7,102 bases of DNA from contig URKT01000096.1 of assembly GCA_900548495.1 (NCBI GenBank), forward strand, positions 1 through 7,102, read 5' to 3'. Under the pieces are notes generated by a model. It saw only the letters and a list, made by a program, of their open reading frames with translations. It searched no databases and had not been told where the DNA came from. The position numbers and the translations under genes were made by a program. Origin of the DNA: an uncultured Collinsella sp. (GTDB lineage Bacteria; Actinomycetota; Coriobacteriia; Coriobacteriales; Coriobacteriaceae). Shown in pieces: positions 4,632-7,102 of the stretch (positions are counted from its first letter, which is position 1; the number at the start of each line of letters is the position of its first letter).

Positions 4632-7002
4632 CGACAACGCGCTGGTGGTGGCGCTCGATACCTCGACCGACATGCTTGCCTGCGCGGCAAGTTGGATTGA
4701 TGGGCAGACGGGCGAGACGAAGCTCGCGAGTGGCGACCACATGTGTCGCCGTCACGCCAACGTTGAGCTCGTGAATACCGTTGATGGCGTGCTGGCTCAA
4801 GCCGGTCTGGATCGCAGCGATGTTGGTTGCTACGTGGTCGGTCGCGGCCCGGGGTCCTTTACGGGTGTGCGCATCGGCATCTCCACTGCCAAGGGCCTCG
4901 CGCGCGGTGCCAATGTTCCGCTGCTGGGCGTGTCGACGCTTGACGCTTGCGCTTGGACGGCGTGGAAGGCTGGCGTGCGCGGCAAGCTTGGTATCTTGGC
5001 CGATGCTATGCGCGGTGAGGTATATCCGGCGCTGTATATGCTGGTTGATGAGGGTCCCGAGCGTCAATTTGAGCGCGAACACGTGGTCAAGGCCGCCGTG
5101 GCGCTCGATGAGTGGCGCCAAGCAGCGGACTGGGACCAGGTTCAGCTGACCGGTGACGGTCTCGTGCGCTATGGCAAGCTGCTGGGTGAGGACGAGACCG
5201 CCCGCTGCGTGGAGCGCGACCTGTGGTGGCCTTCGGGCGAGGGCTTGCTGCTCGCGCACGCTGCGGGTGACGGCGATCCGGCCCGCGTCTTGCCGATTTA
5301 CACGCGCCTTTCGGATGCCGAGGAAAACGAGCGCAAGCGTCTTGGTCTTGCCGAGAGTGCGCAGAGCGAAATTACGGGTGTTGCCGATGAGCTCGCCGGT
5401 CGTCATCTGCAGTTCCGTCCCATGGGCGCGGCGGATGCCGAGGGCGCGAGCGCGCTGGAGGCTGCCTGCTTTGAAGGTGCCGGACACGAGGCGTGGACGC
5501 CGGGCATGTTCCTGTCCGAACTGGGCGAGGACGTCGCTGTGCCGCGTAGTTGGTGGGTGGCACACGACGACGGCAAGCTGCTGGGCATTGCCGGCGGTAT
5601 GGTCGTGGACGGTGATGTGCAGATTCTGGATGTCGCCGTCGACCCGGCACATCGCCGTGAGGGTATTGCCCGCAAGCTGCTGTCGCACGTGAGCTATGAT
5701 GCCCAGATGCTCGGCTGCACCACGGCTTCGCTCGAGGTCGAGGACGGCAACGAGGGAGCGATCGCGCTTTATAATGCTCTGGGCTTTACCGAGGCAGGAC
5801 GGCGCCGCGGCTACTATGGTGCCGGCAAGGATGCCATCGTCATGACGGCTCCGCTGCCCCTGGTGCTTCCGGTCGACAATGCTTCGCCCGAGCCGACGGC
5901 GGCAGAGCAGCGCGTATGGCCGCTGCCTGCGCCTGGGCGCTCCGAGGGGGAGCGTGCCGAAATTGAGCGCCGCCGCCTAGTGCTCGCTATCGAGAGTTCC
6001 TGCGACGAGACGGCCGTGGCGATTATCGATGCGGATGGCAATATGCTGGCCAACCAGGTGTCGACGCAGATTGATTTCCATGCCCGCTTTGGCGGCGTGG
6101 TGCCCGAAATCGCCTCGCGCAAACACGTTGAGGTTATCGTGAGTGTAGTGGATGCGGCGCTTGAGGATGCCGCAGCATCGCTTGGTCTTGAGGGTGGAGC
6201 CATTGCCCCCAGCGAGCTTGCCGCCGTGGGCGTGACACAGGGTCCGGGCCTGGTGGGCGCCCTCGTGGTGGGCGTTGCCTTTGCCAAAGGCTTTGCCTAC
6301 GCTGCCGGTAAGCCGCTCATATGCGTCAACCATCTGGAGGGGCACCTGTTTGCCAACCTGCTGGCGCAACCCGACCTCAAACCGCCGTTTATCTTCACGC
6401 TTGTCTCGGGTGGGCACACCATGCTCGTGCACGTGAAGGCGTGGGGCGACTACGAGGTGCTCGGTGAGACGCTCGACGACGCCGTGGGCGAGGCCTTCGA
6501 CAAGGTGGCCAAGGCGTTGGGCCTGGGCTATCCCGGTGGCCCCATCATTTCCAAGCTGGCCGAGACAGGCAATCCCCGCGCGATTGATTTCCCCCGTGCG
6601 CTCAACAGCAGGGGAGACTATCGTTTCTCGCTTTCGGGCCTTAAAACGGCCGTGACGCTCTACATCGAGCAGGAGACCAAGGCCGGGCGCACGATTCACC
6701 TGCCCGATCTGGCAGCTTCGTTTGAGGCAGCTGTCTTTGACGTGCAGTACAAGAAGGCCAAAAACGCATTGCACGCTACCGGATGCAAGGAATACTGCAT
6801 CGGCGGCGGCGTCTCGGCCAACCCGCATCTGCGCGAGATGATGATCAAGAAGCTTGGGCGTCAGGGGATTCGCGTAACGGTGCCGCCCTTGTCTGCCTGT
6901 ACCGATAACGCAGCCATGATCGCGGAGGTCGCTCGCCGTAAATTCGACCGAGGTGAAATCTCGCCGTTCGACGTCGACGCCGATCCAAACATGACGCTGT
7001 AG
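4618..7002 (+). CDS. TsaB-RimI-TsaD triple-domain fusion protein (t6A synthase and N-acetyltransferase)
   Basis: A 794-residue protein joining three enzymes usually encoded separately. TsaB, about 1-232, with RGPGSFTGVRIGISTAKG (76-93), is the non-catalytic partner that dimerizes with TsaD. RimI, about 262-412, is a GNAT acetyltransferase for ribosomal protein bS18, with acetyl-CoA loop HRREGIA (345-351), E373 and Y385 matching catalytic E103 and Y115 of E. coli RimI, and RRRGYY (395-400). TsaD, about 452-794, transfers threonylcarbamoyl to A37 of tRNA; it shows AIESSCDETAVAI (457-469), metal ligands H572 and H576 (NHLEGH), VSGGHTML (596-603), GYPGGP (637-642), GGGVSANPHL (729-738) and D763 (CTDNAAMIA). 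All three domains look complete. The linkers are a charged segment (233-261) and a Pro/Ala/Glu-rich one (413-451). The ATG at 4618, with AAGG at 4605-4608, is preferred over an in-frame TTG at 4600. I saw no convincing internal start for RimI or TsaD. Confidence 0.95.
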   Translation: MSLHNDNALVVALDTSTDMLACAASWIDGQTGETKLASGDHMCRRHANVELVNTVDGVLAQAGLDRSDVGCYVVGRGPGSFTGVRIGISTAKGLARGANVPLLGVSTLDACAWTAWKAGVRGKLGILADAMRGEVYPALYMLVDEGPERQFEREHVVKAAVALDEWRQAADWDQVQLTGDGLVRYGKLLGEDETARCVERDLWWPSGEGLLLAHAAGDGDPARVLPIYTRLSDAEENERKRLGLAESAQSEITGVADELAGRHLQFRPMGAADAEGASALEAACFEGAGHEAWTPGMFLSELGEDVAVPRSWWVAHDDGKLLGIAGGMVVDGDVQILDVAVDPAHRREGIARKLLSHVSYDAQMLGCTTASLEVEDGNEGAIALYNALGFTEAGRRRGYYGAGKDAIVMTAPLPLVLPVDNASPEPTAAEQRVWPLPAPGRSEGERAEIERRRLVLAIESSCDETAVAIIDADGNMLANQVSTQIDFHARFGGVVPEIASRKHVEVIVSVVDAALEDAAASLGLEGGAIAPSELAAVGVTQGPGLVGALVVGVAFAKGFAYAAGKPLICVNHLEGHLFANLLAQPDLKPPFIFTLVSGGHTMLVHVKAWGDYEVLGETLDDAVGEAFDKVAKALGLGYPGGPIISKLAETGNPRAIDFPRALNSRGDYRFSLSGLKTAVTLYIEQETKAGRTIHLPDLAASFEAAVFDVQYKKAKNALHATGCKEYCIGGGVSANPHLREMMIKKLGRQGIRVTVPPLSACTDNAAMIAEVARRKFDRGEISPFDVDADPNMTL

Positions 7003-7014
7003 CTGGTACGGCGC

Positions 7015-7034
7015 GGTCCCCGGACGGAGGGGCC
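7015..7034 (+). other. Small imperfect GC-rich hairpin after the fusion gene
   Basis: GGTCCCC (7015-7021) can pair with GGGGCC (7029-7034) with one bulged T, closing a 7-base loop. No T-run follows, so it is not an intrinsic terminator by itself. It could stabilise the 3' end of the message or be chance in GC-rich DNA. Confidence 0.25.
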
Positions 7035-7072
7035 GGATATAAGGTTTCCTGCTCTACAGTCCTGCGCAAGAC

Positions 7073-7098
7073 GAAGGCCACATTAAGTGGCCTTCTTT
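7073..7098 (+). terminator. Probable intrinsic terminator of the acpS-tsaD operon
   Basis: A perfect 9-bp stem (GAAGGCCAC at 7073-7081 with its complement at 7087-7095) closes the 5-base loop ATTAA and is followed by TTT and then GCGT. The stem can continue across a small internal loop, CGCAA (7065-7069) pairing with TTGCG (7097-7101). The T-run is short, so termination may be partial. The location 70 bases after the last stop codon fits the end of the operon. Confidence 0.65.
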
Positions 7099-7102
7099 GC
7101 GT

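Noticed and set aside
4516..5688. Long reverse-strand open frame of about 390 codons opposite the TsaB-RimI coding region
   Set aside because: It lies entirely opposite well-conserved coding sequence, shows low-complexity Arg/His/Ala-rich translation, has no family motif, and arises easily from codon bias in GC-rich DNA.
5977..6828. Reverse-strand open frame of about 283 codons opposite TsaD
   Set aside because: It is antisense to TsaD motifs and shows no recognisable domain; it is a mirror of the coding strand's codon usage.
7038..7043. TATAAG as a -10 element for a gene beyond the window
   Set aside because: No -35-like hexamer lies 16-18 bases upstream, and a terminator hairpin follows directly.
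6845..7081. Small reverse-strand gene running out of the 3' intergenic region
   Set aside because: Most of it is opposite the TsaD C-terminus, it would begin inside the terminator hairpin, and its translation is Arg/Pro-rich with no motif.

Overview
The window holds one compact, forward-strand housekeeping operon of six genes, bounded upstream by a strong intrinsic terminator (38-69) and downstream by a second hairpin (7073-7098). The gene set, the moderately high GC and the actinobacterial-style gene order (alr, tsaE, tsaB, rimI, tsaD) suggest an actinomycetote, most likely of the class Coriobacteriia (Collinsella-like). This placement is inference from gene content, not a database match.

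Layout: positions 1-31 carry only the tail of an upstream reading frame. Positions 71-166 form the promoter region, with two similar sigma-70-type promoter candidates spaced 36 bp apart. Then come acpS (179-718, holo-ACP synthase with an unusual C-terminal tail), a fused nnrE-nnrD gene (719-2335, NAD(P)HX repair), alr (2338-3483, alanine racemase), a family 4 iron-sulfur uracil-DNA glycosylase (3492-4112), tsaE (4125-4631) and a giant fusion gene (4618-7002) encoding TsaB, RimI and TsaD in one polypeptide. Gaps between genes are 0, 2, 8 and 12 bases, and the last pair overlaps by 14 bases, so co-transcription and some translational coupling are very likely. No stretch longer than 300 bases lacks a gene.

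Function: the genes support carrier-protein activation for lipid synthesis, repair of damaged nicotinamide cofactors, D-alanine supply for the cell wall, removal of uracil from DNA, and the last steps of tRNA t6A37 modification. The t6A part is the most striking. TsaE and the TsaB-TsaD pair, which normally form a multi-protein complex, are encoded as two overlapping genes, with the ribosomal-protein acetyltransferase RimI held covalently between TsaB and TsaD. The enzyme making threonylcarbamoyl-AMP (TsaC/Sua5) is not in the window.

I saw no mobile element, CRISPR array, tRNA, rRNA or phage gene. The most notable points are the TsaB-RimI-TsaD fusion, the AcpS tail, and an alanine racemase lacking the usual carbamylated lysine.
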